The translations under genes and the position numbers were made by a program. Shown one piece after another: positions 53,703-62,154 of a DNA stretch of 64,000 nucleotides. Position 1 is the first letter of the stretch, and every line of letters starts with the position of its first letter. The notes under the pieces were generated by a model. The model saw only the letters and a list, made by a program, of their open reading frames with translations, had not been told where the DNA came from and made no database searches. Origin of the DNA: Bacillota bacterium (GTDB lineage: Bacteria; Bacillota; DTU025; MWDF01); contig JAKQNF010000013.1 of the NCBI GenBank assembly GCA_029565935.1, forward strand, positions 62,001-126,000, given 5' to 3'.

Positions 53703-54448
53703 GCAGCTCTTTCGATGGCGGGAAAATGCTGGTATTCGCACACAGGGGCGCCAGCGGAGGCGCTCCGGAGAACACGATGGCGGCATTCAAGCAGGCGATT
53801 GAGAAGGGCTCGGACGGAGTGGAACTGGACATACACCTCACCGCTGACGGAAAGGTCGTTGTCATCCACGATGCGACGGTGGACAGGACCTCTGACGGCA
53901 AGGGCGAGGTCGCATACAGGAACTACGGCGAACTGGCGAGGCTTGACATGGCTGCCCGTTGGAAGGGAAGCAAATGGGGGGCTCAGAGGATACCTCTTCT
54001 TGAAGAGGTCATAGAGTGCGTCATACCGGCAGGGCTGGTGATGAACATAGAGATAAAGGGAGGGAAGGCCAGCCCGGCGCTTGCAGAGCGGGCGGTGGGC
54101 ATCATAAGGAGCTATGATGCGATGGACAGGGTGGTCTTCTCATCCTTCGACCCTTCTCAGATAAACAAGGTCAGGACGCTGGTGCCGTCTTCACGGCGGG
54201 CGCTGCTCTCGTATTTCCCGCCTCCCCTATCCGTAGGCAAGGCGGATGACCTCTGGGGATGCCATCCGAACCATCTGCTGGCTTCCAAAGGGGCGGTGGA
54301 AAGATGGCATTCGGAAGGGATGCACGTACAACTTTGGACAGTGAATACAAAGAAGAGCATGCAAAGGGCCCTGAGGATGGGAGCGGACGGGATAATCACG
54401 AATCACCCCGCGCTCGCCTTGGCGGTAAGGGATGGGAAAATCAGCTAA
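53699..54448 (+). CDS. Glycerophosphodiester phosphodiesterase
   Basis: A 249-aa GDPD-family enzyme that cleaves glycerophosphodiesters to glycerol-3-phosphate and an alcohol. HRGASGGAPENTMAAF holds the first catalytic residues, ELDIHLTADGKVVVIHD the second metal ligands and histidine, and NIEIKGG the next metal ligand; the C-terminus has VQLWTVN and MGADGIITNHP. No signal peptide, so it acts in the cytoplasm, unlike exported GlpQ. It overlaps pxpC by four bases and lies ahead of an MFS carrier. Confidence 0.93.
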   Translation: MSSSFDGGKMLVFAHRGASGGAPENTMAAFKQAIEKGSDGVELDIHLTADGKVVVIHDATVDRTSDGKGEVAYRNYGELARLDMAARWKGSKWGAQRIPLLEEVIECVIPAGLVMNIEIKGGKASPALAERAVGIIRSYDAMDRVVFSSFDPSQINKVRTLVPSSRRALLSYFPPPLSVGKADDLWGCHPNHLLASKGAVERWHSEGMHVQLWTVNTKKSMQRALRMGADGIITNHPALALAVRDGKIS

Positions 54449-54474
54449 CACATGATTGCTAGCGGGGTGAAGCG

Positions 54475-55695
54475 ATGAAGATCAACTACGGAAGGCTGTT
54501 CGTCCTGGGACTCGGTTTCATGTCCATTTCGCTTACCTGGGCGCTCTACAACTCCTACGTACCTGTGTTCTTGGATGCTGCGCTGCCGGCTATGGCGTTT
54601 AAGGGACTCGCGATCGGATTCATAATGACACTAGACAACATAGCGAGCATCACGCTCCAGCCTTTCTTCTCAGCCATGTCCGACTCTACTTGGGGCAGGC
54701 ATGGCAGGAGGATGCCGTATTTGATGGCCGGGATACCCGTAGCCGCGCTGAGCGTGACGCTCATCCCGGTGCTTAGGGACAACCTGGCCCTTATGATAGC
54801 CTCGATAGTCATCATGAACATATCGATGGCGGTGTTCAGGGCCCCTACCGTGGCGCTTATGCCCGACATCACACCCAGGGAGCAGAGGTCGAAGGCGAAC
54901 GGCGTCATAAACTTGATGGGCGGCCTGGGGGGCATAACGGCCCATTTCATAGGCTCAAGACTTTATAACATGGACCCGGTCGTACCGTTCGCCATGTCCG
55001 GCGTGGTCATGCTCATATCGTTGCTGATCCTAAAGTCCGCGATCAAAGAGCCCGAGAAAGTCGAAGGCGTAGAGGGGGACGAAAAGCCCGTAAGCATATT
55101 CGCCGCTCTCAAGGAGGCCTTCAGCCCGGATAAGAAGAGCCTTCTCTACCTTCTGCTGGCGATATTGTTCTGGTTCATGGGCTGGAATGCGGTGGAGACA
55201 TTCTTCACCCTCTATGCAAAGAGCATCTGGGGCATCAGGGAATCTACTGCGGCGCTCTACCTGGGCATCGGCTCGGTGGCCTTCCTTTTGTTCGCGATCC
55301 CCTCGGGTTTGCTCGCCAGCAAGTTCGGCAGGAAGGCGGTCATAACGTCAGGGATCATCTGGTTGAGCTGTGTCATGACGATAATGACGATCCTTGGCAT
55401 AGTAAGCAAGGCAGGTATCGGACCTGCGCTAATAGCGATGTTCGTGGCCGCCGGGATTGGCTGGGCGCTCATCAACATACACTCGTTCCCGATGGTAGTG
55501 GACATGACGACGTCGGCCAAGACAGGCGCCTACACGGGCCTGTATTACTTCTTCTCGGCCCTTGCAGCAATCCTGGCACCTCCGCTGTTCGGGCTGGTTA
55601 GGGACATTGTGGGCAGCATGGTCCCGCTGTTTCCGTTCTCTGCAGTTTTCTTCCTCCTGGCGTTATGGAGCTTCTCCAAAGTAGAAGCTAGATGA
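54475..55695 (+). CDS. MFS carrier (SLC45/GPH-like)
   Basis: A 406-aa transporter with about 12 membrane helices. The cytoplasmic loop after helix 2 contains SDSTWGRHGRRMPYLMAG, and YVPVFLDAALP lies near the N-terminus; these resemble the SLC45/sucrose-proton symporter-like group of MFS and GPH. The substrate may be a sugar, but this is not decidable. GGGGTGAAGCG precedes the ATG. It follows the phosphodiesterase by 26 bases. In context it could take up a glycerophosphodiester product, which is a guess. Confidence 0.85.
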   Translation: MKINYGRLFVLGLGFMSISLTWALYNSYVPVFLDAALPAMAFKGLAIGFIMTLDNIASITLQPFFSAMSDSTWGRHGRRMPYLMAGIPVAALSVTLIPVLRDNLALMIASIVIMNISMAVFRAPTVALMPDITPREQRSKANGVINLMGGLGGITAHFIGSRLYNMDPVVPFAMSGVVMLISLLILKSAIKEPEKVEGVEGDEKPVSIFAALKEAFSPDKKSLLYLLLAILFWFMGWNAVETFFTLYAKSIWGIRESTAALYLGIGSVAFLLFAIPSGLLASKFGRKAVITSGIIWLSCVMTIMTILGIVSKAGIGPALIAMFVAAGIGWALINIHSFPMVVDMTTSAKTGAYTGLYYFFSALAAILAPPLFGLVRDIVGSMVPLFPFSAVFFLLALWSFSKVEAR

Positions 55696-55734
55696 GGTAT
55701 AATAAAAAAGTCAGCTTGAAATGGGGTGGTGTTC

Positions 55735-56796
55735 ATGAAGCTTTATGTTTCCCTCCTAGGATTCGGTAAGGTCGGAAGGCAGTTCGTCAAACTCGTCAGG
55801 GCGAAAGAGCAAGATATCCTCAACTGGCACGGCATAGAGCCTAAGTTCGCCTCCGTATCGTCTTCTAGAGGATACGTGGCCAACCCGGAAGGACTGGACA
55901 TAGATGTCCTGGCGGGTATGGCGATAAGGGAGCAGAACCTTGCGGAGCATCCCGACTTTGTGCCCTATGGCACCAAGGACAGGATGGACGGCGTCCTGCC
56001 AGAAGTGGCAGGAAAGGACTGCATAAAGGTCCTCGTGGCGGCAGCTTCTTCTGACTTCGAGACAGGAGAGCCCACTCTTTCGATAATGAAATCGGCGATT
56101 GCTAGAGGATGGAACATAGCCAGCATGGAGAAATCCCCCCTGGTCGCGGCATTTGACGAGCTGACAGAGATGGCGCGGAAATTCGGCGTCGAGCTGAGAT
56201 ATTCTGGCGCGACTGCAGCAGGCCTGCCGACGATCGACATAGCCAAGATATCCTTGGCAGGGTCGAAGGTAATGGCCATAGAAGGGATCTTGAACGCGAC
56301 CACGAACTACGTGCTCACCCTAATGAGCGAGGACGGGATTTCTTACGAAGAAGCACTATCCATGGCCAGGGCGCATGGTTATGCCGAACCGGATCCGACC
56401 AGGGATGTCATGGGCATCGACACGGCATGCAAGATCCTTCTGATAGCAAATGCCGCCATGGGCTGCAGGAAGAAGCTCTCGGACGTGAAGATAACCGGCA
56501 TCACCCACATCACCCCCAGGGACGTAGCGAGCTGGGCGATAGAACAAAGGACGCTGAAGATGATAGGCAGGGCCTGGAGGGAGGACGACGACGTCAAGAT
56601 CGAAGTGTCGCCCATGGCCGTGCCTTACTACGACATGTTCGCCAAGGTGAACGGGAGCGGAAAGGCCGTGAGATTCGTAACAGACCTGTTCGGCGAGCTG
56701 GTTGTGACAGTCCAGGAGGGCGGACCGGTCGCCGCGGCCGGATCGGGCTTCAAAGACGTGATCAACATCTTCAGAAGTTTCCAAGGCAGGATTTGA
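55735..56796 (+). CDS. hom: Homoserine dehydrogenase
   Basis: A 353-aa NAD(P)-dependent dehydrogenase of the aspartate family pathway. It has the N-terminal Rossmann GFGKVGRQFV, the SGATAAGLPTI region, GILNATTNYVLTLM, and AEPDPTRDVMGIDTACK with the catalytic lysine. The usual C-terminal ACT domain, which binds threonine, is absent, so feedback control may differ. ATG 55735 follows GGGGTGG. No thrB or thrC lies near. It is followed after 12 bases by the YhaM-like gene. Confidence 0.93.
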   Translation: MKLYVSLLGFGKVGRQFVKLVRAKEQDILNWHGIEPKFASVSSSRGYVANPEGLDIDVLAGMAIREQNLAEHPDFVPYGTKDRMDGVLPEVAGKDCIKVLVAAASSDFETGEPTLSIMKSAIARGWNIASMEKSPLVAAFDELTEMARKFGVELRYSGATAAGLPTIDIAKISLAGSKVMAIEGILNATTNYVLTLMSEDGISYEEALSMARAHGYAEPDPTRDVMGIDTACKILLIANAAMGCRKKLSDVKITGITHITPRDVASWAIEQRTLKMIGRAWREDDDVKIEVSPMAVPYYDMFAKVNGSGKAVRFVTDLFGELVVTVQEGGPVAAAGSGFKDVINIFRSFQGRI

Positions 56797-56808
56797 CCGG
56801 AGGTACCA

Positions 56809-57843
56809 ATGTCCAATAAGCAGACCAGGCAATTCGTCAACTCTCTCAGCGAAGGCGACATAGCCAGGGGCATCTACCAAGTGATAGATGCAAGGGTAAT
56901 AAAGAACTATCTCGACTTGAGGCTGGGGGACAAGACCGGAAGCATCCCGATGAAGATCTGGGATTGGCGCGACAATGATGAAGAGATGGGCTTCCTTGCG
57001 GTTAAGGGCGAGAAAGCGATGTTGAACGGGATCAGGGTCGAGATCTTCGACGGCAGGGTCTTGCAGTTCGCGGCGGCGCGCCTTTCCGACATCAAGAGGA
57101 ACGGGACTATCACTTATGCGCAGCCGGGCACCTACGACGAGGACGATTTCGTGGCCAGTTCGGACCGCAACGCCGAGGAGCTGCTGGAGGAGCTTGGGGC
57201 GTTGGTATCGAGTGTTAAGAACGCCAGGTACAGGGCCCTGCTGGACAGGTTCTTCCAGAAGGAAAGCGCGGCTTACGCCCAGTTCGCCATATGGCCGGCC
57301 GCAGTCGGGCAGCACCACGCCTACAAGGGCGGATTGCTGGAGCACACGGTAAACGTGACCAAGCTATGCGATTTCCTTTGCTCGAACTACAAGCACATAG
57401 ACCGCGACTTGCTGATAACCGGAGCGCTACTTCACGATATCGGGAAATTGAAGTCATACGACAGCTCAGGCAACGGAACTAAGCCCGAGGTGTCGCTCGA
57501 CGGCGTATTCATGGACCACATAGCGCTAGGATGCTCCATGATAGAAGAAGCGATCGACGAGCTGGAGGCCGACAAGGGCATATTCGGGACCGGACAGTGG
57601 GAGCCGATGGAAAGAAGGCTCATGCTCCATATGATCTTGGCACATCACGGGGAGCTCGAATGGGGATCTCCCGTAAAGCCCGTTATCATGGAAGCGCAAC
57701 TGCTGCACTTCGCCGACAATACCGACGCTTGGGCGAACCGTTTCGAAAGGGCGCTGGAGTATGCGGGCGAAGGAGAAAGAGGGACGATGAAAAGGCTCGA
57801 GAACATGGATCGTTTCATATACATTCCTTTGAAGAAAATCTAG
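56809..57843 (+). CDS. YhaM-like 3'-5' exoribonuclease (OB fold + HD domain)
   Basis: A 344-aa protein with an N-terminal OB fold (about residues 15-95) and a C-terminal HD domain: HHAYKGGLLEHTVNV, GALLHDIGKLKSY, then DHIALG, AHHGELEWGSPV and QLLHFADNTDAW for metal ligands. This architecture is that of YhaM/CbfI, which degrades single-stranded RNA or DNA from the 3' end. GGAGGT lies a few bases ahead of the ATG. It is the last gene of the plus-strand run that begins with DUF4438, and a hairpin follows. Confidence 0.92.
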   Translation: MSNKQTRQFVNSLSEGDIARGIYQVIDARVIKNYLDLRLGDKTGSIPMKIWDWRDNDEEMGFLAVKGEKAMLNGIRVEIFDGRVLQFAAARLSDIKRNGTITYAQPGTYDEDDFVASSDRNAEELLEELGALVSSVKNARYRALLDRFFQKESAAYAQFAIWPAAVGQHHAYKGGLLEHTVNVTKLCDFLCSNYKHIDRDLLITGALLHDIGKLKSYDSSGNGTKPEVSLDGVFMDHIALGCSMIEEAIDELEADKGIFGTGQWEPMERRLMLHMILAHHGELEWGSPVKPVIMEAQLLHFADNTDAWANRFERALEYAGEGERGTMKRLENMDRFIYIPLKKI

Positions 57844-58229
57844 CCATAGCCAACTTATTCTGTGGGGGCTTCACAATGAAGCCCCCACAATGTATACTTA
57901 AACAAATCGGTTCGGAGGAAAATACGATATACAACCTAGACACCAAATCAATCATGCACATCTATACGGCCGGGGGTTTAGCTAAGCTCTCGGACGTTCC
58001 TCATGCCATCTTGAGACCCACGCCAGTCCGAATGTGTATGCGCGGCTGATGTCCCTCTTCAAAAAACGCGTCCGTTGACACGTCCAGGGCAGGCAGGGGG
58101 GCATCAGAGTAGACCGGAGCGTCAAGCTCCGGGCCAGCCTGGCGATTAACACCGCCCTATTTTGGCGTACGATCGTCAGATTCTGCGCATTCAGGCCGCC
58201 CGCACTACTCATACGGATGGTGACCCGCT
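57844..58229. other. Leader region upstream of metN
   Basis: A 386-base gap before the methionine transporter. It holds the 13-pair hairpin at its left end and CCGGAGC-GTCAA-GCTCCGG at 58114-58132. It also has TTGACA at 58075-58080 with no matching -10. I found no SAM-I, SAM-II or T-box core, and no coding frame with motifs. A structured leader of unknown type is possible. Confidence 0.4.
57861..57889 (+). other. Perfect 13-pair hairpin after the YhaM-like gene
   Basis: TGTGGGGGCTTCA (57861-57873) and TGAAGCCCCCACA (57877-57889) pair completely over a three-base CAA loop. There is no T-run, so it may be a rho-linked or mRNA-stabilising end rather than a classic terminator. Confidence 0.65.
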
Positions 58230-58997
58230 TTGAAACACATAGAGCCGATAATCGTATTCAAGAAGGCGAGCAAAGTCTTCCCAACCGCGGAAGGAGGGGA
58301 GAACGAGGTGCTGAAGGACCTCGACCTATCCATAGGAAGGGGCCGCATATTCGGCATCGTCGGCCTTTCGGGGGCAGGCAAGTCCACGCTCATAAGGCTG
58401 ATAAACCAGTTGGAGAGGCTCACTTCGGGGAGCCTGCTGATAGACGGGCAGGATGTGACCAAACAGCACGACGGGGACCTCATCAATCTTAGAAGGCATA
58501 TTGGGATGATATTCCAGAACTTCAACCTGATGAGAAACTCCACTGTCTTCGAGAACATCGCCTTCCCTCTTAGGATAACGAACTACACGAAGGAATACAT
58601 AGAGAACAGGGTCAACGAGCTCTTGGAGACGGTAGGGATAAAGGAGTATGCGCAGTCGTATCCCTCAAAACTCTCGGGAGGTCAGAAACAGAGGGTAGCG
58701 ATAGCAAGGGCGCTTGCGCTGCACCCGGACATCCTGCTTTGCGACGAGGCTACCTCGGCGCTCGATCCTAGGACCGCGAAATCGATCCTGGACCTGCTTA
58801 AGTCGGTCAATAACGACCTTGGTGTTACGGTGATCATCGTTACGCACGACATGAGCGTCGTCAGGTATGTATGCGACGACGTAGCGGTCCTGGACGGCGG
58901 GGAGATCGTAGAGCAAGGCCTCGTCTCGGACATCTTCGCGAATCCGCAGTCGCTCATAAAGACGTTCCTGCACGGATTCGGAGGTGGCCAGGCATGA
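58230..58997 (+). CDS. metN: Methionine ABC transporter ATPase, short form without NIL domain
   Basis: A 255-aa ABC ATPase. Walker A is GLSGAGKSTLIR, the Q-loop MIFQNFNLM, the signature LSGGQKQRVAIARAL, Walker B LLCDEATSALDP and the switch IIVTHDMSVV. Most MetN are about 340 aa with a C-terminal NIL/ACT-like domain that binds methionine and inhibits transport; here the protein ends just past the ABC core. The TTG at 58230 with GGTGA upstream is the likely start. It overlaps metI by four bases, and metQ follows, so the name fits by context. Confidence 0.88.
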   Translation: MKHIEPIIVFKKASKVFPTAEGGENEVLKDLDLSIGRGRIFGIVGLSGAGKSTLIRLINQLERLTSGSLLIDGQDVTKQHDGDLINLRRHIGMIFQNFNLMRNSTVFENIAFPLRITNYTKEYIENRVNELLETVGIKEYAQSYPSKLSGGQKQRVAIARALALHPDILLCDEATSALDPRTAKSILDLLKSVNNDLGVTVIIVTHDMSVVRYVCDDVAVLDGGEIVEQGLVSDIFANPQSLIKTFLHGFGGGQA

Positions 58998-59689
58998 TGG
59001 TGTATTCCTGGCAAGACTTGCTCTCCTCATTCAGGATCCTTCTGGGAGAACCGCTGCTAAACACGATGGCCATAATGCTCGGCTCCACTTTACTTGCATG
59101 CCTGGGCGGCATACCCCTCGGGGTGTATCTAGTCCTGACATCGCCGGGATATCCGCTCGCCGCAGAGAGGCTCTATGGAGTCGCTTCATCCGTTATCAAC
59201 ATACTTAGGTCGATACCGACAATAATCCTGGTGATACTCATATCCTCATTGCTGTACTTCCGTTACTCGGTATACAGGCCTACCGACTTCGCGCTCCTTT
59301 TGGAGGCGGTCGTGATGTGGGCGATCGCCGCGATCCCTCTATGCGCAAGGCTGGTGGAATCTGCGATCAAAGAAGTTGACAAAGGGCTCTTGGAGGCTGC
59401 TTTGGCCTGCGGGGCGACCGTGAGGCAGCTGGTAAGGAAAGTGTTGCTCAAAGAGGCCCTCCCCGGCCTTATACTCGGCATCACGACACTTTCGATAACG
59501 ATACTGGGCACCACCGTGATGTCAGAGACGATAGCCATAAGGACGATCGCCTCCCGAGCGGTCGTGCGCGCCACCATCGACAACGACGGAGAATTCATAG
59601 TCTCCGGTATAGCCATACTCGCAGCGATAATCACCCTGGTTCAGACGATCGGCACGAAAGCTGCAAGGCATGCCGACAAATCAAGATGA
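58994..59689 (+). CDS. metI: Methionine ABC transporter permease
   Basis: A 231-aa permease with five or six membrane helices. The permease loop motif is KGLLEAALACGATVRQLVRKV, and ILRSIPTIILVIL in the helix before it is typical of MetI. The start ATGATG at 58994/58997 overlaps the metN stop, with GGAGGTGG in metN as SD. It pairs with MetN and MetQ to import D- or L-methionine. Nothing odd. Confidence 0.92.
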   Translation: MMVYSWQDLLSSFRILLGEPLLNTMAIMLGSTLLACLGGIPLGVYLVLTSPGYPLAAERLYGVASSVINILRSIPTIILVILISSLLYFRYSVYRPTDFALLLEAVVMWAIAAIPLCARLVESAIKEVDKGLLEAALACGATVRQLVRKVLLKEALPGLILGITTLSITILGTTVMSETIAIRTIASRAVVRATIDNDGEFIVSGIAILAAIITLVQTIGTKAARHADKSR

Positions 59690-59706
59690 GATGTGGAGGT
59701 AATGAT

Positions 59707-60558
59707 ATGAAGAAATCGATTACGATAGCCATCCTGTTGGCATTGATCCTGGCGATCGCAGGTGGAGCGCTCGCCAAGGAGACTATTATCATAGGGACCG
59801 TGGTAGGGATACAGGAGAGCCTTATAAACGAGTTCATAGTCCCGGCACTTAATAAGAAGGGCTATGACGTAAGCGTAAGGGTGTACACATCGTTCGGACT
59901 AAACATAAACACCGACACGGTGCAAGGAAAGACAGATGTAAACTTTTTCCAGCACGAACCTTACCTGAAGGGTGATTCGGTCAACTCGGGGAAACTAGAG
60001 GTACTATGGCCTGTGGCATCTTTCAAGATGGGCCTTTACGGTGCTAGCGCCAGCGTCAAGGACGTAACATCAGGCGGCCGAGTGGGCGTGCCCAACGATA
60101 AGTCGAACCTGCAAAGAGCGCTCAAGCTGCTGGCATCGGAAGGATACATAACGCTAAAGCCCTCATTCGATGCTGAAGTAACAGCAGACAACTACAAGAG
60201 CCATATCGAGGGAAGATCGCTAAAGGCAGGCGACATAATCGCCCTGGATCAACCAGGGCTCAAGGCCGGCTTCAGGACCAGGTACAGCGCAGTTGTGCTC
60301 TCCGTCGCCGTCGCTTACGATCCGGATCCTGCGAAGTCGCTGTTCGGGCTGGTAATCGGCAGGGAAGACAACTCCGTAACGGACGGTTTCGTGAATGTAT
60401 TCGTATCCAGGCAGGTCGACCTCAAGGGGCAGGACGCGTATTCGAAGAAGATACTGGATCTGAAGGCGGCTTTAAAGGGTCTTACGGAAGATCCGGCATT
60501 CTTGAAGATCCTGGCCGACAGGTACTCCGGTGTAGTTTACGTACCGGGCGCAAAGTAG
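59707..60558 (+). CDS. metQ: Methionine-binding protein, NlpA/MetQ family
   Basis: A 283-aa periplasmic binding protein. The signal peptide (about residues 1-23, GGALAKE) has no lipobox, unlike most MetQ lipoproteins. The mature protein shows TVVGIQESLINEFIVPAL, the INTDTVQGKTDVNFFQHEPYL region with the ligand-contacting aromatic and NFFQH, and VGVPNDKSNLQRALKLL, all MetQ-like. It is the third gene of metN-metI-metQ. GGAGGT lies seven bases ahead of ATG 59707. Confidence 0.92.
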   Translation: MKKSITIAILLALILAIAGGALAKETIIIGTVVGIQESLINEFIVPALNKKGYDVSVRVYTSFGLNINTDTVQGKTDVNFFQHEPYLKGDSVNSGKLEVLWPVASFKMGLYGASASVKDVTSGGRVGVPNDKSNLQRALKLLASEGYITLKPSFDAEVTADNYKSHIEGRSLKAGDIIALDQPGLKAGFRTRYSAVVLSVAVAYDPDPAKSLFGLVIGREDNSVTDGFVNVFVSRQVDLKGQDAYSKKILDLKAALKGLTEDPAFLKILADRYSGVVYVPGAK

Positions 60559-60573
60559 AAAACACATATTCTT

Positions 60574-60616
60574 ACGGAGGCGAAGAGGCCGTCATGCACG
60601 GAATTTTCGCCTCCGT
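60574..60616 (+). terminator. Hairpin at the end of metNIQ
   Basis: ACGGAGGCGAA (60574-60584) pairs with TTCGCCTCCGT (60606-60616). The loop is 21 bases and the tail (TCCATT) is only weakly T-rich, so termination is probable but not certain. Confidence 0.5.
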
Positions 60617-60695
60617 TCCATTATGCGAGGGCATTTTACGATGGACTGCTTTGACTTAGAATGTAGGTGGCAATAATTAGTGGATGGTGGACGAC

Positions 60696-62000
60696 ATGGC
60701 CTACACTACTTCGAAAGATTTGAGGACAAACTTCATCTACCAGGTGTTCGTGAGGAATTACTCCGAAGCGGGGGATTTTGCGGGGCTGACGAAGGACCTC
60801 GAGAGAATCCGCTCCCTTGGTGCCGATATCATCCACCTGCTGCCCATACATCCCATCGGGGTTAAGAATAGGAAGGGTAGCCTTGGCTCCCCGTACGCAG
60901 TGAAGGACTATACGAGCATAGATCCTGCCTACGGCGATGAAGAGGACCTGTCGGAACTTCTGGGGAAAGCGCACTCTCTCGGCATGAGAGTGCTCATGGA
61001 CGTTGTCTACAATCACACTTCACCAGACTCAAGGCTTTTTTTGGAGCATCCGGACTGGTTCTACTATAAAGGTGGAAAACCTGGCAATAAAGTAGGAGAT
61101 TGGTCGGATGTCATCGACCTTGACTTCACTAAAGCAGGACAAGGACTGGAGCGTTACCTCATCGATAACCTTTCCAGATGGGCGAAGTTAGGTTTCGATG
61201 GTTTTAGATGCGATGTAGCTTCATTGGTACCCCTTGATTTCTGGATAAAAGCACGCAATGAAGTCGATAAAGACAAGCCCGGGTTGATTTGGCTTGCCGA
61301 ATCAGTTCATGGGGAGTTCATAAAGCGGTTAAGGCGCCTAGGCTTCAGGGCGCACAGCGACAACGAACTCTACCAGGCCTTCGATATCTGTTACGATTAC
61401 GATACGCATGACAGGTTCCAGGAATATGCATACGGAAGGGCCGATCTTAGGCAATACCTTCAGTCCCTTAGGTCGCAGGAGTTCATCTATCCCGAGAATT
61501 ACGTGAAGCTGAGGTATCTAGGGAACCATGACTTCGAAAGGCCAGCGGCGCTCTTCGCCGACAGGCATAAGCTTGAGGCTTGGACGGCGTTCACCTTCTT
61601 TAACAAGGGGACCGTACTGGTTTATATGGGGGATGAAACGCTAACGAAGCACAGGCCGGACCTTTTCGAGAAAGATGCCATCGATATCGACAATGCCGAC
61701 TTGCGTCATGTGAAGCTGATTAAAGATCTAGCTAAGATGCGGATATCGAACTTTTTCTCGGAATCTTGCGCTTTCGAAGTGGCGGAGGATGAAGACGACA
61801 ACATCGTCGCATATCACGAACTGGAAGGTAGAAGGCTCTACGGCATATTCAACGTGGGTACCAAAGGCATGCCGGCCTGTGTAAGCGCGGTCGGCGTAAA
61901 GGACGGGGTCAAGGAGCAGTTGCTAGGAGGACATGTCACTGTGAAGGGCGGTTATGCCTCGATAGATGCACCGTTCTCGGTTTTCGAGCAGGTCTACTAG
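60696..62000 (+). CDS. GH13 alpha-amylase-family glycosidase
   Basis: A 434-aa cytoplasmic GH13 enzyme. Conserved regions are DVVYNHTS (I), GFDGFRCDVASLVP with the nucleophile aspartate (II), WLAESVHG with the acid/base glutamate (III) and YLGNHDFERP (IV). The N-terminal barrel start IYQVFVRNYSEAGDF is near the beginning and no signal peptide is seen, so it acts on imported or stored alpha-glucans or on maltooligosaccharides. ATG 60696 is chosen (GGTGG upstream); ATG 60684 would add four residues. A promoter-like TTGACT-N17-TAATTA lies at 60651-60679. Confidence 0.9.
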   Translation: MAYTTSKDLRTNFIYQVFVRNYSEAGDFAGLTKDLERIRSLGADIIHLLPIHPIGVKNRKGSLGSPYAVKDYTSIDPAYGDEEDLSELLGKAHSLGMRVLMDVVYNHTSPDSRLFLEHPDWFYYKGGKPGNKVGDWSDVIDLDFTKAGQGLERYLIDNLSRWAKLGFDGFRCDVASLVPLDFWIKARNEVDKDKPGLIWLAESVHGEFIKRLRRLGFRAHSDNELYQAFDICYDYDTHDRFQEYAYGRADLRQYLQSLRSQEFIYPENYVKLRYLGNHDFERPAALFADRHKLEAWTAFTFFNKGTVLVYMGDETLTKHRPDLFEKDAIDIDNADLRHVKLIKDLAKMRISNFFSESCAFEVAEDEDDNIVAYHELEGRRLYGIFNVGTKGMPACVSAVGVKDGVKEQLLGGHVTVKGGYASIDAPFSVFEQVY

Positions 62001-62021
62001 GGGAACGCAGAATAGATTATA

Positions 62022-62035
62022 CATATCAATATATG
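62022..62035. repeat. AT-rich inverted repeat, possible ArsR-type operator (copy 1)
   Basis: CATATCAATATATG forms an imperfect dyad and shares the core ATATSAATATATS with a second site at 62121-62139. It lies 13 bases after the amylase stop, ahead of the arsR-type gene. Confidence 0.3.
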
Positions 62036-62053
62036 CGGATAAGCAGATATTGA

Positions 62054-62091
62054 AAGTGCCCGTTAACATTGACCGGGTACTTTTATTTTTA
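62054..62091 (+). terminator. Intrinsic terminator after the GH13 gene
   Basis: AAGTGCCCG (62054-62062) pairs with CGGGTACTT (62074-62082), one G-U, loop 11, and is followed by TTTATTTTT. Confidence 0.8.
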
Positions 62092-62120
62092 TGAAGGAAA
62101 AACGAAGGCGATGTAATATT

Positions 62121-62139
62121 ATATATGAATATATCAATA
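62121..62139. repeat. AT-rich inverted repeat before the arsR-type gene (copy 2)
   Basis: ATATATGAATATATCAATA is a near-dyad sitting directly upstream of the SD of the ArsR-type gene, where an autoregulatory operator would lie. It shares its core with the site at 62022-62035. Confidence 0.4.
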
Positions 62140-62154
62140 AAACAGGAGGCATCC

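Noticed and set aside
57890-58229. SAM riboswitch or T-box upstream of metN
   Set aside because: I looked for the SAM-I core, SAM-II and T-box sequence and found none; only unassigned hairpins remain.
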